DNA of 64,000 nucleotides from Spongilla lacustris. Lineage: Eukaryota; Porifera; Demospongiae; Spongillida; Spongillidae. Below are positions 34,301-53,301 of the stretch, piece by piece; positions within the stretch are counted from its first letter, which is position 1, and each line of letters opens with the position of its first letter. The DNA lies in the NCBI GenBank assembly GCA_949361645.1, contig OX442417.1:13205150-13269149 (forward strand), in the 5' to 3' direction. A program made the position numbers and the translations under genes. The notes beneath the pieces are model-generated. The model was given only the letters and a program-made list of their open reading frames with translations, was not told where the DNA came from and did no database searches.

Positions 34301-35501
34301 TAATATAAACCTACCTGATCCTGGTCACAATTCTCGAGTACTAAACAGAAAAGCTTCTTTTCCTCCCTCTTCGTCCGCCCCTTATAACACCTTAAAGGTG
34401 CGATTAGCGCCAGATAGCATTGCCCGCTGAGGCTCTCGTAGAAATGTATAGCTCACGTGACTCGTTTCCAATCCCTCTATATATTATCTCTGACTGAATC
34501 GCCAACCTCATACCCTCCACATAGCTAATACCTATCACACATACCTTCACACCTACCCACATATCCTCCACATAGTATCACACACCTAAATATCACACAC
34601 AGTTCCTAATGTATCTGCAGCACATAGCAACACAAACAGTATGTATATACCCAGAGCAGCCTACCAGCCTGTCAGAATCCAGTGTCCAGATGGTCACTGT
34701 CTTGTCAAAGGATCCGCTTGCAAGCCTACTGCCATCACAGCTCCACGCCACAGAATGGACCTGCAAGGAATTCGGGGGGGAAAAAAAGTAAGGATACCTA
34801 TTGCTACTGTTGCAATAAATATTACCAATGACTGTTGCACGCTACTTGGTTCAAGAACCCATCATACTGTAAAACAGTTCATTAGGGGATGTTGGGGGGG
34901 GGGGGGGGGGAGGGTTTGTGAATGTGTACTATATTAGTGCACGTTGAGATCTGTGTCAGGGTTGAGGTTGTTGGTGATGTGCACAGCACACCTTATATTA
35001 GAACTGTTGCTGTCTACTGTACAGAAGATCACAATGCAGCTGGTACTTGTAACTTGCACTGCTATTTAAAACAGTATGGGTATAACTATTGGTTACTGTT
35101 GCACTAAATATACCACTGGCTGTTGCACGCTACTTGATTCAACATCCCGCCAAGTTGCAAAACATGAACAGTTCATTGACCCTAGACTCAACCTTCCCAT
35201 ATTAGCTGAACCAACTTTGCTATGGATCAGAGATGCTCGAGTACGCTTGTATGAGGTTAACGAAGTAACGGCAAGTCACAAGGCTTGCGTCGCCCAAGCA
35301 ACATCACCTTATGGTTATGGTTATCGATAAAGGTCCGTACAGTTCATTTTTATTTATTTTATTTAGTGCGCACGTTCGGAACGCCCCCTCACCACCAGAT
35401 ACCTTGGCTTGATGTGCAACATATTCCTTGCTCCGCTTGTTGTTCTCGAAGTAGGCAATTTTGTCTTTCAGATACGCCTGTCTATCAGCGCTCTCGTCCA
35501 T
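26385..35501 (-). CDS. THOC3: THO complex subunit 3, WD40 protein
   Basis: Subunit of the nuclear THO/TREX complex, which couples transcription and splicing to mRNA export. Ten exons join in phase: 35501-35403, 34760-34665, 33172-33049, 32412-32321, 32220-32152, 30246-30170, 28237-28157, 27825-27739, 27232-27154 and 26549-26385. They give 322 residues against about 350 in vertebrates. Diagnostic THOC3 strings are SGSFDKTVTIWTL, GSVDQLCWHPS, NTKGENINICWSSNGHTIAV, FFLTNGNGC, HPANCICIEFDPSGKYFAAG and FTVAWHPTKHLLAYACDDK, which together form a WD40 propeller. All introns have GT and AG ends. The start MDESADRQAY follows an open 5' flank. The C-terminus is uncertain. Reading through a good donor at 26438 gives EVGTVHELLMIV and a stop in a tandem repeat, weakly resembling the usual end (AGTVKLFG). 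If that donor is used, the last exon was not found. Confidence 0.93.
26938..27140. repeat. TACACAC-type repeat in THOC3 intron 9
   Basis: Degenerate array of ACACTTGTACACA and CATGTACACA units. Alternating purine-pyrimidine sequence. Reading frames through it are artefacts. Confidence 0.85.
27395..27725. repeat. Purine-rich minisatellite in THOC3 intron 8
   Basis: Degenerate units of GGGGAAGGGAAGGGGAGGAGG and GTACACATG. At 27589-27612 it contains CTGCCAGCTGCAAAGTACC plus TGAAG, a copy of the real intron 7/exon 8 junction (27808-27831). Confidence 0.9.
28243..28306. repeat. (GT)32 microsatellite beside THOC3 exon 7
   Basis: Perfect dinucleotide run ending six bases from the exon 7 acceptor. 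On the transcribed strand it is (CA)n where a polypyrimidine tract would normally lie. Confidence 0.95.
28320..30169. other. THOC3 intron 6, no gene seen
   Basis: About 1.85 kb of AT-rich intron. A short TGTATGTGTATGATTA-type degenerate repeat lies near 28580-28660. Nothing else recognisable. Confidence 0.6.
30262..31447. repeat. 15-bp minisatellite in THOC3 intron 5
   Basis: Roughly 80 copies of CACCATCATCACTAA with a shorter variant CACCACATCACTAA interspersed. The long frame on the minus strand (repeated MMVLV) is a by-product. Confidence 0.97.
31448..32151. other. Remainder of THOC3 intron 5
   Basis: Contains the dispersed repeat 31691-31769 (partner of 19987-20062) and a CCCCCTCTACCA-type degenerate repeat (31800-31890). 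No gene. Confidence 0.5.
32456..32640. repeat. GGGAGGAG minisatellite in THOC3 intron 3
   Basis: Degenerate GGAGGAGGGGAGAAGG units. G-quadruplex-prone on the plus strand and pyrimidine-rich on the transcribed strand. A 24-base poly-C run (32273-32296) sits in the neighbouring intron 4. Confidence 0.9.
32730..33060. repeat. 22-bp minisatellite built from the THOC3 exon 3 splice donor
   Basis: About 15 copies of CCATAACTGTACCTCTGGCCTA. On the coding strand each unit reads CAGAG|GTACAGTTATGG, nearly the same as the true exon 3 end (CTAGAG|gtacagttatgg at 33049/33048). The array starts at the exon edge and runs into the intron. Confidence 0.95.
33185..33330. repeat. 20-bp tandem repeat upstream of THOC3 exon 3
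   Basis: Seven units of GAGTGCAATCACATGACAAGA with A/C variants, lying 13 bp upstream of the exon 3 acceptor. Confidence 0.95.
33446..34493. mobile_element. 1.05 kb inverted-repeat element in THOC3 intron 2
   Basis: Ends TCAGAGATAATATATA...GGGATTGGAAACGA and its reverse complement CGTTTCCAATCCC...TATATTATCTCTGA. CTGAA is present directly outside both ends (33441-33445, 34494-34498) as a 5-bp target duplication. The inside frames (33781-34077 and opposite) show no recognised domain, so it is probably non-autonomous. Confidence 0.8.
34865..35070. repeat. Direct repeat flanking the THOC3/UBE2D promoter region, copy 1
   Basis: Poly-G (34895-34910) followed by GTGTACTATATTAGTGCACG, then GAACTGTTGCTGTCTA, GATCACA and TGGTACTTGTAA. 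The same order recurs at 37690-37940 in UBE2D intron 1. Confidence 0.8.
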
Positions 35502-36688
35502 CTATTCCACGTGTGCTCTTAGTAAAAAGTGCGTATACCTGGGGTTAAAACGAACAATAAATAAAATATCGGACCGGAGGTAAAGCCATGCATCGAAAGC
35601 GAAAGCATTACATGTACTAACTGTAATCAAACAATCAAGCTGCGCTATTCCGTAGCAGCATAGCTCATATTAGTCATATAGTATAGTATAATTTTGCGCG
35701 CAGTGGTATATTTTACTACAACTAAGCTATAGGCACTACACTACACCATTACATTTTCGATGTCAATAAGCTGGAGTGATAATTTTAATAACAATGATAT
35801 AATGATGATTGAAGCTCCAGGGTTCCGTTTCTCGCCCGTCTGGCTTTGCAGTTGCAGTGCAGCAAGTCAAAGGCCGTTGCAAGCATCTACCAGAGGCTGA
35901 ACCTCACCTTTATTTAGTTCGCTGCAACGCCAGAGCCTTGCTATCGCGTGCTAGGTAACTCAATGATTGCTTTACAAACATACTGAGTAGCCCATTGGCA
36001 TGGCCGGTTAGCCGCTACACATCTTGAGATACTATAGTACGTTTGCCTAGTGCAGTAAAAACTTTGTCTTGTATCCCGTTATATCAGTCCTGCTATTTTT
36101 AAATTTCATGATCAGACTGCAGAAAAATCAGTGCACGTTATAATCTCCGGCGGCGGTAAACGCGGGCAGGCGGCGGGCTGCATGCCATGGCCTTAAAAGG
36201 AGACTGAATTTCCAACGAAGTCAAAACATTATTTTGTTGTAAGGTTGCTCCCTTCTGTTGGCTATCAAAGAGACAATATTGGTAGTATCGGACATAAACG
36301 CCTGAACTCAGTTGAGTCAGTTGGCTAGCACTTTCCATGCATATCAGGCTGGGGCCTTCCCGTACATTTCCGTTCTTCTTCCCAACGGAAGCGTTCTCTT
36401 ACCATTTACTCTATGCTGTCCAAGCGATGCTGTCTTATACTTGAATTGTGAAGTGTGCTAACATATACATGTACATGAAAGAAATACCGTATGCTCTAAA
36501 TATAGATACTGAAAAAAGCACCAGTTGCATTCTTCAAAATGCCCAGTCATTTCCGGACCTAAGGTCACGTGAACATCCTCGCTGGTAGCCAGTGTATCTA
36601 GAAAGCTTACCGGCCACCTGGCCTGTAGTTCTGTTGTCTTGAACTATTTTGAAAGGAGAACAAACGTCAAACTTATATATTTACACAA
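35502..36688. promoter_or_regulatory. Divergent intergenic region of THOC3 and UBE2D
   Basis: About 1.2 kb separate the two start codons, so promoters of both genes must lie here or in untranslated exons. CACGTG E-box-like sites occur near both ends (about 35507 and 36566). No TATA box is convincingly placed. No reading frame of note. Confidence 0.5.
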
Positions 36689-45641
<8,953 letters not shown>

Positions 45642-46015
45642 TGTGAACCTTTGTCCCACATTTATCTTAGGGAGAGGCACCACTGAAAAGTTGTATGTAT
45701 GGTTGATTAATTACTGTTGTGTAGGTTGTGCTAATATTTGTTCAGTTTTACTGGAAGAGAAACATTGTTTTACTATAGGCAATGTGGTTACGTTCTTGTG
45801 CTCCTATTGCAATGATTGTTGTCATTGGTTTGTTGTCACATGTCTGGTTGTTTACTGAAAGATGATTTACGGCTTAGCAGGCACCTCCCATCAAACACAC
45901 CTACTTTCTATCAGATCATTTATCATAGATGTGTTTTTTGTAATGCATGTACCTGTGTACACAAGGGTAATGGCACACACCCACCACCTCCCATGTACAC
46001 CACCCAGTGGTCCAG
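45642..46015 (+). other. UBE2D 3' UTR and spacer
   Basis: The first 210 bp are duplicated, inverted, at 12646-12858. Homology then continues through a divergent spacer into gene X, showing that UBE2D and X were tail-to-tail neighbours in the source of the duplication. Confidence 0.6.
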
Positions 46016-46019
46016 CCAT

Positions 46020-46260
46020 GACTTAACCCATCAGGTATGCCAGCTTCTCTGCTGCCTTCATTGCCAGCAGGTGAAACACTCCATTGTATGTGGTGTACTT
46101 GTAAGAGTCCCAGCCCCGGGATGTCATATGGATGTCAAGGTGCCACTGGGCAACACTACACCTCTCATGTAGCTGTCATTGGACCAGGTGTGCAGCTCCA
46201 GATTGAGAAGGTAGGTGATGAACATGTAGCTGACATCAGACATGACCATTATCCCGACAA
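46020..46260 (-). pseudogene. Gene X fragment, copy 3
   Basis: Reverse complement of the copies at 12333 and 19165. It reads DSYKYTTYNGVFHLLAMKAA and ends AYLMG with TAA. The block coding ENNGYLPSHLVS is deleted. Convergent with UBE2D. No upstream exons recognised between 46260 and 47200. Confidence 0.5.
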
Positions 46261-46261
46261 A

Positions 46262-47207
46262 TCCATATATAAAAAAAACATGGCAAAGTTATTGCACTAA
46301 GCTTGTGTACATGTACATGTAATTCTGCAGGCTTAGCCCACAGGGGGCTTTTTTTTAAAGTTCAATTTTGATAATCTACTGCACTGTTACCTGCCAGCAT
46401 CCTGCTATGCACACGCATAAATGAATAATTATCATCACGTGATTCGCTTGTGACTTCTTTAAGACTTACAGTTTTACGAGGTAAAGGAGAGTACTATTGA
46501 GTTGGAAATCATCAAAAAAAATGCTTAAAACCTTCACAAAAGAAGAACTGTGAGTTCTCTGTGCAACGTGTTGCTCTGGTGTTTTGATCGCCGCTGTACG
46601 CAATGCAACGCTTGTTTCCCTAATATAAAATAAGTTTTAGAATAATATGCTTATTTACCATGCGTAGAGTGCGCCAAAAAAAAAAAATTTTTTCTTACCT
46701 GTACTAAGCGAACGGGCATAATTCAATTTTTGGGGGGATGGAATAGGGCAAACTGTGCACCCTAGCCTTTGCCACTTGTACTCCGCGAAGATGTATTCAC
46801 AAAGAAGAGTAGCATATCGTTCTAGGATGGTTCTAAAGTGCGCATCATCTTACAGCACTTTTGGATCATGTTCTGTTGCAGAGTTATTCTATTTTGAATT
46901 TCATCGATGCCCCGAAATTGTAAACTTGCACTGAGGCCAGAATGGAAGCGATGTATCATTCATAAGGGAGTTGCTCTGATGTTTCAGTTGACCCTGTTCC
47001 AGTCACTATTGCAGGTTGTGAAACTGTCTTTAACATAACGTGACATAAAGGTTTGGTGTGTCTCATGCACTCAGGGCTGTTTCATGCCTCTTCAGTTAAC
47101 AATTGGTCCTCATTATGCATGGTTCAGTAGCGAAAAAGTTTTATGGTAGATGCATTTATGTACTTGACTGCACAGAGATACATAGAGAGACCTATTTATC
47201 TTGTTGC
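46262..47207. other. No gene seen
   Basis: AT-rich spacer with an A/T run at 46676-46694. Nothing recognisable. Confidence 0.5.
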
Positions 47208-47440
47208 ATGCAAGGTAGCCTCGTCCCCAGGCCCTGTTTTATGTGTTTGTTTTTTTTAAGAGTTGCGGGGGCAAAAAAACAGGGCCTGGTATACACTGGC
47301 ATGCGCTAGCCATTGCTTGGTAATCGCATATTGTTGTAATTTTTGTCTGTAAACCTTTCCGTACACCATCTCGTTCTCAGCGTAAACTCTTCCTCGTCCC
47401 AGACTGTGGTATATGTAGTAGAGTTTCGTACGTCGACTTA

Positions 47441-47610
47441 CACACCCAACGGTGCAAATATTTGGATCAAAAATGCTACTTATATTTAATGGACCAAATA
47501 TGGCCCCATATATGTTCCAAATGTGCATATTTGGAACATATATGGGGCCATATTTGGTCCATTAAATATAAGTAGCATTTTTGATCCAAATATTTGCACC
47601 GTTGGGTGTG
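47441..47610. mobile_element. Perfect 82-bp-arm palindrome with TA flanks
   Basis: CACACCCAACGGTGCAAATA onward for 82 bp, 6 central bases, then an exact reverse complement. TA lies directly outside both ends. The perfect arms suggest a very recent Tc1/mariner-type MITE. Confidence 0.92.
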
Positions 47611-47968
47611 TAGTTACTACCCTTGCTCCTTGGATCAAGTTCTTACCTCTACGATTGGTACGTGTAGGCTGGCCACCTCACGCTACTTGCCATCTTTAGC
47701 CGATACCACAATGCTGACAACTTGTACTCTCGTGGTGCGCACTCATTGGAAGTACCTTACACTTGGCACAAGCCTTGTCCGTCGATACCACGTCACCAAA
47801 AGTTTTCCAAATGTAGGGTAGTTCCAATGAGTGCGCACCACGAGAGTACAAGTAGGTTGTCAGCATTGTGGCTTCGGCTAAAGTAAAGATAGCAAGTAGC
47901 GTGAGGTGGCCAGCCTACACGTACCAATTGTAGAGGTAAGAACTTGGTCCAAGGAGCAAGGGTTGTAA
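47611..47968. repeat. Second inverted repeat within the composite element
   Basis: Arms about 47618-47752 and 47820-47962 (CTTGCTCCTTGGATCAAGTT / ACTTGGTCCAAGGAGCAAG; AGTGCGCACC near the centre). The spacer is about 65 bp. Confidence 0.85.
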
Positions 47969-48192
47969 TGCACCTATCAATGTCAACCCCGTCCCCCGCC
48001 CGTACGGGGACAGGGTCGGAGATATCGGGGGATTTGAAATTATTTGACGCGGAGTGTACTTTAGGACCCGGGCAGTTTGAATATATACGGGCATTTGACA
48101 TGAAATTATTACATTTTATGCAGCAGTATTGTCAAATACCCGTACCGCTCAGGTATTAAAAAAGCGATGGTGAGAATCGACGCATCATTTGT

Positions 48193-48478
48193 ATGACGGA
48201 AGAACAAAATTTAGAACAAAGTATCAGAGAAACTTTTAGCGACATTATCGAAGCAGGCGAGAACATCTTGATTCAAGAGTTGATCAGAACTGGGGAGGCC
48301 GCATATTCTATGTGGACCTACAAAACCGACAAATTGAGGACAAAAGTGTTGTTCAAGTATTACGTCTGCAACAGGTATATACTGTATAGAGCAGATGATA
48401 GTTTTGTATTCAATATACGTGGTTCGGCCTCAAGTGAAGTCGTAGTGGAAATAACTACAAATTCAAATGAAGTGCATG
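48193..48478 (+). CDS. First exon of an element-borne gene, unknown protein
   Basis: 95 codons from ATG (MTEEQNLEQSIRETFSD) to a donor-like CATG|gtgagt. An acidic helical N-terminus is followed by a YYVCNRYILYR segment. No family recognised. It lies between the inner element's left end and the Cys-rich frame at 48640-49583. The splice phase to the next segment could not be resolved. Confidence 0.45.
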
Positions 48479-48639
48479 GTGAGTGATTCGATGGGCAACG
48501 TATATTATTAAAGAACATAAGTGACATGCATTTATGTGCTGGTGTTTAAATCGCGTCATCAGGGCCAAATGGTTGCGTTTGTGTAAACTTTTCCCAGAAA
48601 GTGCCCAGCCTTAGTGATATTCACTACTTGTGTATGTCT

Positions 48640-49583
48640 GTTTTTGTTTGTACAAGACTGATGGTGGGTTTGATACTTATGCATTTCCACATCAATCTGT
48701 TCTTTAGAATTCTGATGGGTGTTCTTTTGGAACAACTAGAATAAAACTTGTTCAAGGATCCAACTCTGAGCTCTATCAGGACATAAACAATTATTATGTG
48801 ACCTTTATGAAAGGAAGCCAATTAAAGAAAAGCAACACCCATGCAGATCTCTTTTACCACTTTCAAGATGTTTGGAATGTCCAAAACAACCATATGGTGA
48901 AAGGTCGCCCACAAAACTATATTTTCTATCTAATGTGCTCTTATGTCCCCACCCAAGATGCAAAGCAGCTCAGGAAGGCAAGAATGAAGAGCTCACATTC
49001 TCCTGGTATCCTGGGGGACCTTTACTGTCATATTTGCCTTGGCCTTCAAAGGACCCCAATAGGCCATGGAGAAATACTTGCTGTATGACATGTAAGGGCG
49101 GATTCTGTAATGGGGATGTTATTAATGGTGACCGGAGTGTGGTGGTACCCCCATCATTAATTCTGAAAGAGTACTTCACTGAATTGTGCAAAAGTGAATC
49201 TTCAATCTCTGATGAAATGATCAATATGGCAGCAAAGGAAACCCTTCTGTCTTGTGATGAGGTTCGATTATGGATTAATCATCTTAAGGAGGTCATCACT
49301 AACCAGAAACGAGGACTTGCAAAGGCAGCAAGTACGAGACAAAGAAAGAAGAATAGCACATGCAACAGAGCTGATGTCTCAAGGAAACACAATGATACTC
49401 TTTGTAACCAGGATGCATACAACTGTACTACCTGGGGTGGCATATGCAGAGGATGAAGGAGAGTTTTGGATAGCATGTGATAGCTGCTCAAACTGGTTAA
49501 GTGCATCCTGTGAAAACCTTGCTGAAAAACCAAAATCAGAGACCTACACATGCAAACATTGTATAGCCCTCCTCATTGTCTAA
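48640..49583 (+). pseudogene. Cys-rich / homeodomain-like / PHD-finger protein of the inner element
   Basis: The reading frame changes at least twice. From about 48710 one frame gives DGCSFGTTRIKL and KKSNTHADLFYHF. From 48872 another runs 194 codons with CPHPRCKAA, WYPGGPLLSYLPWPS and a C..C...FC pattern, then a helical segment resembling a divergent homeodomain (EYFTELCKSE...LSCDEVRLWINHLKEV, then the basic NQKRGLAKAASTRQRKK). Near 49430 the frame shifts and continues with a PHD-type zinc finger (FWIACDSCSNWLSASCENL ... YTCKHC). PHD fingers bind histone tails. The assembly suggests a DNA/chromatin-binding protein, now broken. Exon structure may explain some frame changes. Confidence 0.5.
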
Positions 49584-50404
49584 CATTTATAATTTTTTAA
49601 AACTTGAACAACAAAAGTGATGGGTTAATTGCATCCATGGGGGACCAGAATGTGATTTAGAGTTCAGAATTAAGGCCTAGAATAAAAAGATCTTTAGTTT
49701 TTAAATGTAAAAATGCCGCGCGCATACACTCAATGTATCATACAGTGTCGCACATGGATTTAGCCATCAGTCAGGTTTACAAAAATAGCCAAAATAAACT
49801 CTGAGACAGAAATGCCTGTACATGTACTAAGCTGCTATGTTCGATGTAGCTGCTACGTTCGTAAATGTATACATGCATCTCAGCCTGCTTCGCAGTGCTG
49901 TACTGTGCTGTAGTCCTTCGCTTCGTAGATTTGTTATCATGCAGGCAGTCCTGTGGATATGGAGTGAATTTATAAATATAATATGACTTATAAAGTTATT
50001 ATTATATACATACGCTTTTGTATATCCGCGACGCCATTCCCCGACCCGTATGGTACGGGTAGATTGATTGTCAAATCGCCCCCAGGGTCGGGCAGTTTGA
50101 ATTAATACAATTTCAAATCCCCGATATCTCCCACCTAAGCCCGTACGGGGGGGGGACGGGGTTGACATTGATAGGTGCATAAGTCGACGTACGAAACTCT
50201 ACATATATACGACGAAAGTCTGGGACGAGGAAGAGTTTACGCTGAGAACGAGATGGTGTACGGAAAGGTTTACAGACAAAAATTACAACAGTATTGGTAA
50301 TGGCTAGCGCATGCGCGCTAGGACCCTGCCAGTGTATACCAGACCTGGTTTTCGCCCCCGCAACTTATAAAAAACAGGGCCTGGGGACGAGGCTAAATGC
50401 AAGG

Positions 50405-51008
50405 CCAAATACCATTTCTTATTGCTATATTATCCCTGAGGGCACTTTCTCTTTCCTTTCAAAACCTGGAGGAGCATTTATTCATGATCAGTGAGTACAG
50501 AGCAATGTTTAGAAAATCTGTTCCCTGGCTGGTGACATCACATTAGCTGATTGTGAAGATGCAGTGGGTCTTTAGGTAAAAAAAAAATCAGAAGGTTGGT
50601 CAAGGGAAATATATATCACATGCAAGAATTCGCGTTGAATTAACATGTGATCACTCTCCTATATATACAATTCTGAAGGACATTATTATGATTACACTTG
50701 TAAAAAACAATTGAAATGATATTCATACAATTGGCTGTCAGTATACTGGCTTACTGTGTGTTCTGCGCTGATGTGTGAATCATACATGCTTGAGTCTTTT
50801 TTTAAGTTGCAGTTTCCGTATTTAAATATGCATGGAATCACTCAATTGGACAGCTAGGATTATTGCAGCCAATCATGAGCTTTGCCAGTCTCCTTTGGCA
50901 TATTGCAATAGCATCACACTTCAGTTATATGTTCCTCCTCTGTTGCAGATGAATTTGTGCTGCTACTTTTTGATTTGAGTACCATTTTCTGGAAGAATAG
51001 GTAAAAGG
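50405..51008. other. No gene seen
   Basis: AT-rich spacer with no recognised features. Confidence 0.5.
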
Positions 51009-51016
51009 TTTGTACC

Positions 51017-51897
51017 CAGGGTTGCCGAAGGCCGGCCGACCTTTCAGGCCGACCTTTCAGGCCGGACCTTCTGGCCTGACCTTCAGGCCGGAACCCGGCC
51101 TGAAAGGCCACTTATTAAAGATGTGGTTAGATTATTAAACTTAATAAACTTGAATAATATTATCACAAGATTATATTATATTTATTATATTTTTTAATTA
51201 TATTTTTTACATGTATATACAGATTAAACTACACACAAGTCACAAAACAACATACAAACTCAAATGTATGATGAGGGCAGGAAAGTCTGCACAAAATAGC
51301 CCTCACATTTGCCCTAACCAAATGGTATATACAATCACTGTTAATTAATCAGTCACACGATTATGCCGCATACATCAGTAAGTTGCGCAGATGAACCAGA
51401 CCGCCGAGACCGGTCCAGACGTAACTAATCTAACTGCTCAGCACCCATGCATTGTGCTTAAGCATTATGCACGCCTCCAGTCGACAGTCGCTGAGGGAGA
51501 AGATTCCATCTTTGACGCTGTTGAATAAGCTTGGCTCTAGAAAATACCCGCTCAGATGGTGCAGATGAGGCAGGGATTGCCAAGCGGTACTTTATTGCAA
51601 GCTTAGAAATTCTTGGAAAACGCGAGTCGTGCAATTTCCACCATGCAAGTGGATCTATAGGAGAAGTAGCATTCACTTGTCGTGTTTCGGGAACTGAAAG
51701 CCAAGCATCAAACTCATCCTTAACTTCTCTACGTAGGTCGTTCAAATAAGCGTCATGATTGTCAATAAATATTTAATAATTTTAACATGAAATTTAATAA
51801 TTGTATCATTCGGGTCGACCTTTCAGGCCACGGGCCGGAGCCCTGGCCTGACCTTCAGGTCACAGGCCGGACCCTGGCCTGACTTTCGGCAACCCTG
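51017..51897 (-). mobile_element. Non-autonomous hAT transposon, 881 bp
   Basis: Termini CAGGGTTGCCGAA / TTCGGCAACCCTG with perfect 8-bp target duplication TTTGTACC (51009-51016 and 51898-51905). Subterminal GGCCTGACCTTCAGGCC-like repeats occur at both ends. It carries only the C-terminal part of a transposase (51458-51745). Confidence 0.95.
51458..51745 (-). pseudogene. hAT transposase C-terminal dimerisation domain
   Basis: 95 codons with the hallmark pattern PLAWWKLHDSRFPRISKLA ... PASSAPSERVFSRA of the hAT dimerisation region. The catalytic RNase-H-like part and BED finger are missing, so it is inactive, though the fragment itself has no stop or shift. Confidence 0.92.
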
Positions 51898-51905
51898 TTT
51901 GTACC

Positions 51906-52477
51906 CTCTTTCGTGACTGTGCTTAACCTGAGAGATAGATCAGTAAAAAAAAAAACGGCTAATACGGCATCTTTGGGCTGGCATTGCTAGATCAAGGCAT
52001 ATGTACTTGTTTAGCTGTGTGACTTGCAGCAGCTTTATGTCACTTACGTAGCCCGTTGAAAAGCAGGGCCGCCGAGAGGGGGGGGGGGGGGGGGGGGGGG
52101 GCTGCTGACCCTGGGGCCCGTGGTTAATCATGGGGCCCGGGCCGCCCTGCATTACAAATGGTCAGTTGTTGTTTTGTTTTGATCATATGCGCATAGCGCT
52201 GGTGTATGGTAAAATCATGCCTGTACCGTATATAAATTCGTAAAATTAATTGTTTCCAAATATACTGAATAACGAATTTTCTGTACACTTCCGGTTTCTG
52301 TAGCACGGGCAGAACGCTCATTTATAGTACATTCCACAATATTTCTAGAGACACATCTAACTAAGGCTATAAATTAGGATGCTGTTATTGAGCATTATTT
52401 CAGACAGTGTGACAGATTAATGTATATCTGCGTAAGTATATATCATGCACGTTACCATGGGGAACATGTATGTAATG
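51906..52477. other. Spacer with a small transposon relic
   Basis: 52063-52150: CAGGGCCGCC ... GGGCGGCCCTG-like termini around a 24-base poly-G run (52078-52101), probably a tiny hAT-type MITE. Otherwise no gene. Confidence 0.5.
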
Positions 52478-53301
52478 ATGCACCAAGGATTGTTAACATT
52501 ACATGGATTGGAAACCCGCAAAAAATTTGTGTCGCTATCCTCGTATTGCATGATTTATTCATGAATGCCAAAGCTTGATGAGACCAACGGTAAAAACAGT
52601 GGCGCACAGGAGTGTACGCCACTAACGCCAGAGTTTTGTCTGAGATTTATTTGTACCGGTACTCTTTTTCACCTTAGGCACGATCTATAGTTGTTAAGTT
52701 TTATATAAAGTGCCCGTTAAAGATAAAGAAACGCGCATACACTAGGGATGCTATATACCACTAAACAAAGGCTACTGCCCTACAAATTTATAATCTCGGC
52801 TTATAAACGACTGTGTAGAATGTCATGAATCGCTTATTTACAGCACCATCCCTTGCTGGACCCGACAAGCCTGCCCACAAAACCAGCTCTTTTTCGCGAC
52901 AAAATGGTTATTATCTCCAAAACGCAGTGCCTCTAAGACCTGAGAGACGAACTCGGCCTATAAACCTCCATGGGCTACAAGGCAACGCTGTAGCGATAAA
53001 AATTGGCCCATCGGTACGGAAACTAGCCAGCACACAGAGGCGCCACGTGCCAAATAATGATTTCAATCGTGGCAAACAAGGTAAAAACTATACAAAGGAC
53101 ACTGTTGTTACATATCTGTACATAAAAAAACACACAAAAGCTTAGTAGAGCAAGTACAAACCTCTTTAAAGGCTAAAGAAGGCTTAGTTTTGTCTCTTGG
53201 TCGGGGTACGAGGCGAAACCAGGATAGTGACAAAATTTTATACGTGAGTTCAATGCGGGTTTCCAATCCATGCATGTAATGTTAAAAATCCTTGGATGCA
53301 C
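52478..53301. mobile_element. 820-bp inverted-repeat element
   Basis: The left end (CCAAGGATTGTTAACATTAC, then GGATTGGAAACCCGC and CGCTATCCT) returns inverted at 53221-53301 (AGGATAGTGACAAAATTTTA, GCGGGTTTCCAATCC, ATGTAATGTTAAAAATCCTT). The enclosed 106-codon frame (52825-53145) has no recognised domain. Confidence 0.75.

Larger units (their letters stand above)
47969..50180 (+). mobile_element. Inner element with TGCACCTATCAATGTCAACC termini
   Basis: Inverted ends of about 75 bp: TGCACCTATCAATGTCAACC at 47969 and its reverse complement ending at 50180. Further inside both ends share ATATCGGGG...ATTTGAAAT and a CGTACGGG motif. It encloses the reading frames at 48193-48478 and about 48640-49583, so it could be an element that encodes or has captured a gene. 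Confidence 0.7.
47216..50395. mobile_element. 3.2 kb composite element with hAT-like termini and 8-bp target duplication
   Basis: Outer inverted repeats of about 220 bp (47216-47440 and 50181-50395). They begin TAGCCTCGTCCCCAGG, as in the MITE at 23049, and include GTAAACCTTTCCGTACACC and GAGTTTCGTACGTCGACTTA inverted on the right. ATGCAAGG flanks both sides (47208-47215; 50397-50404, with one extra A on the right). Inside are nested insertions: a perfect palindrome, a second inverted repeat and an inner element carrying reading frames. The outer element itself shows no hAT transposase. Confidence 0.85.

Noticed and set aside
52825..53145. 106-codon frame as a transposase
   Set aside because: No recognisable domain. 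It lies in a short inverted-repeat element that appears non-autonomous.
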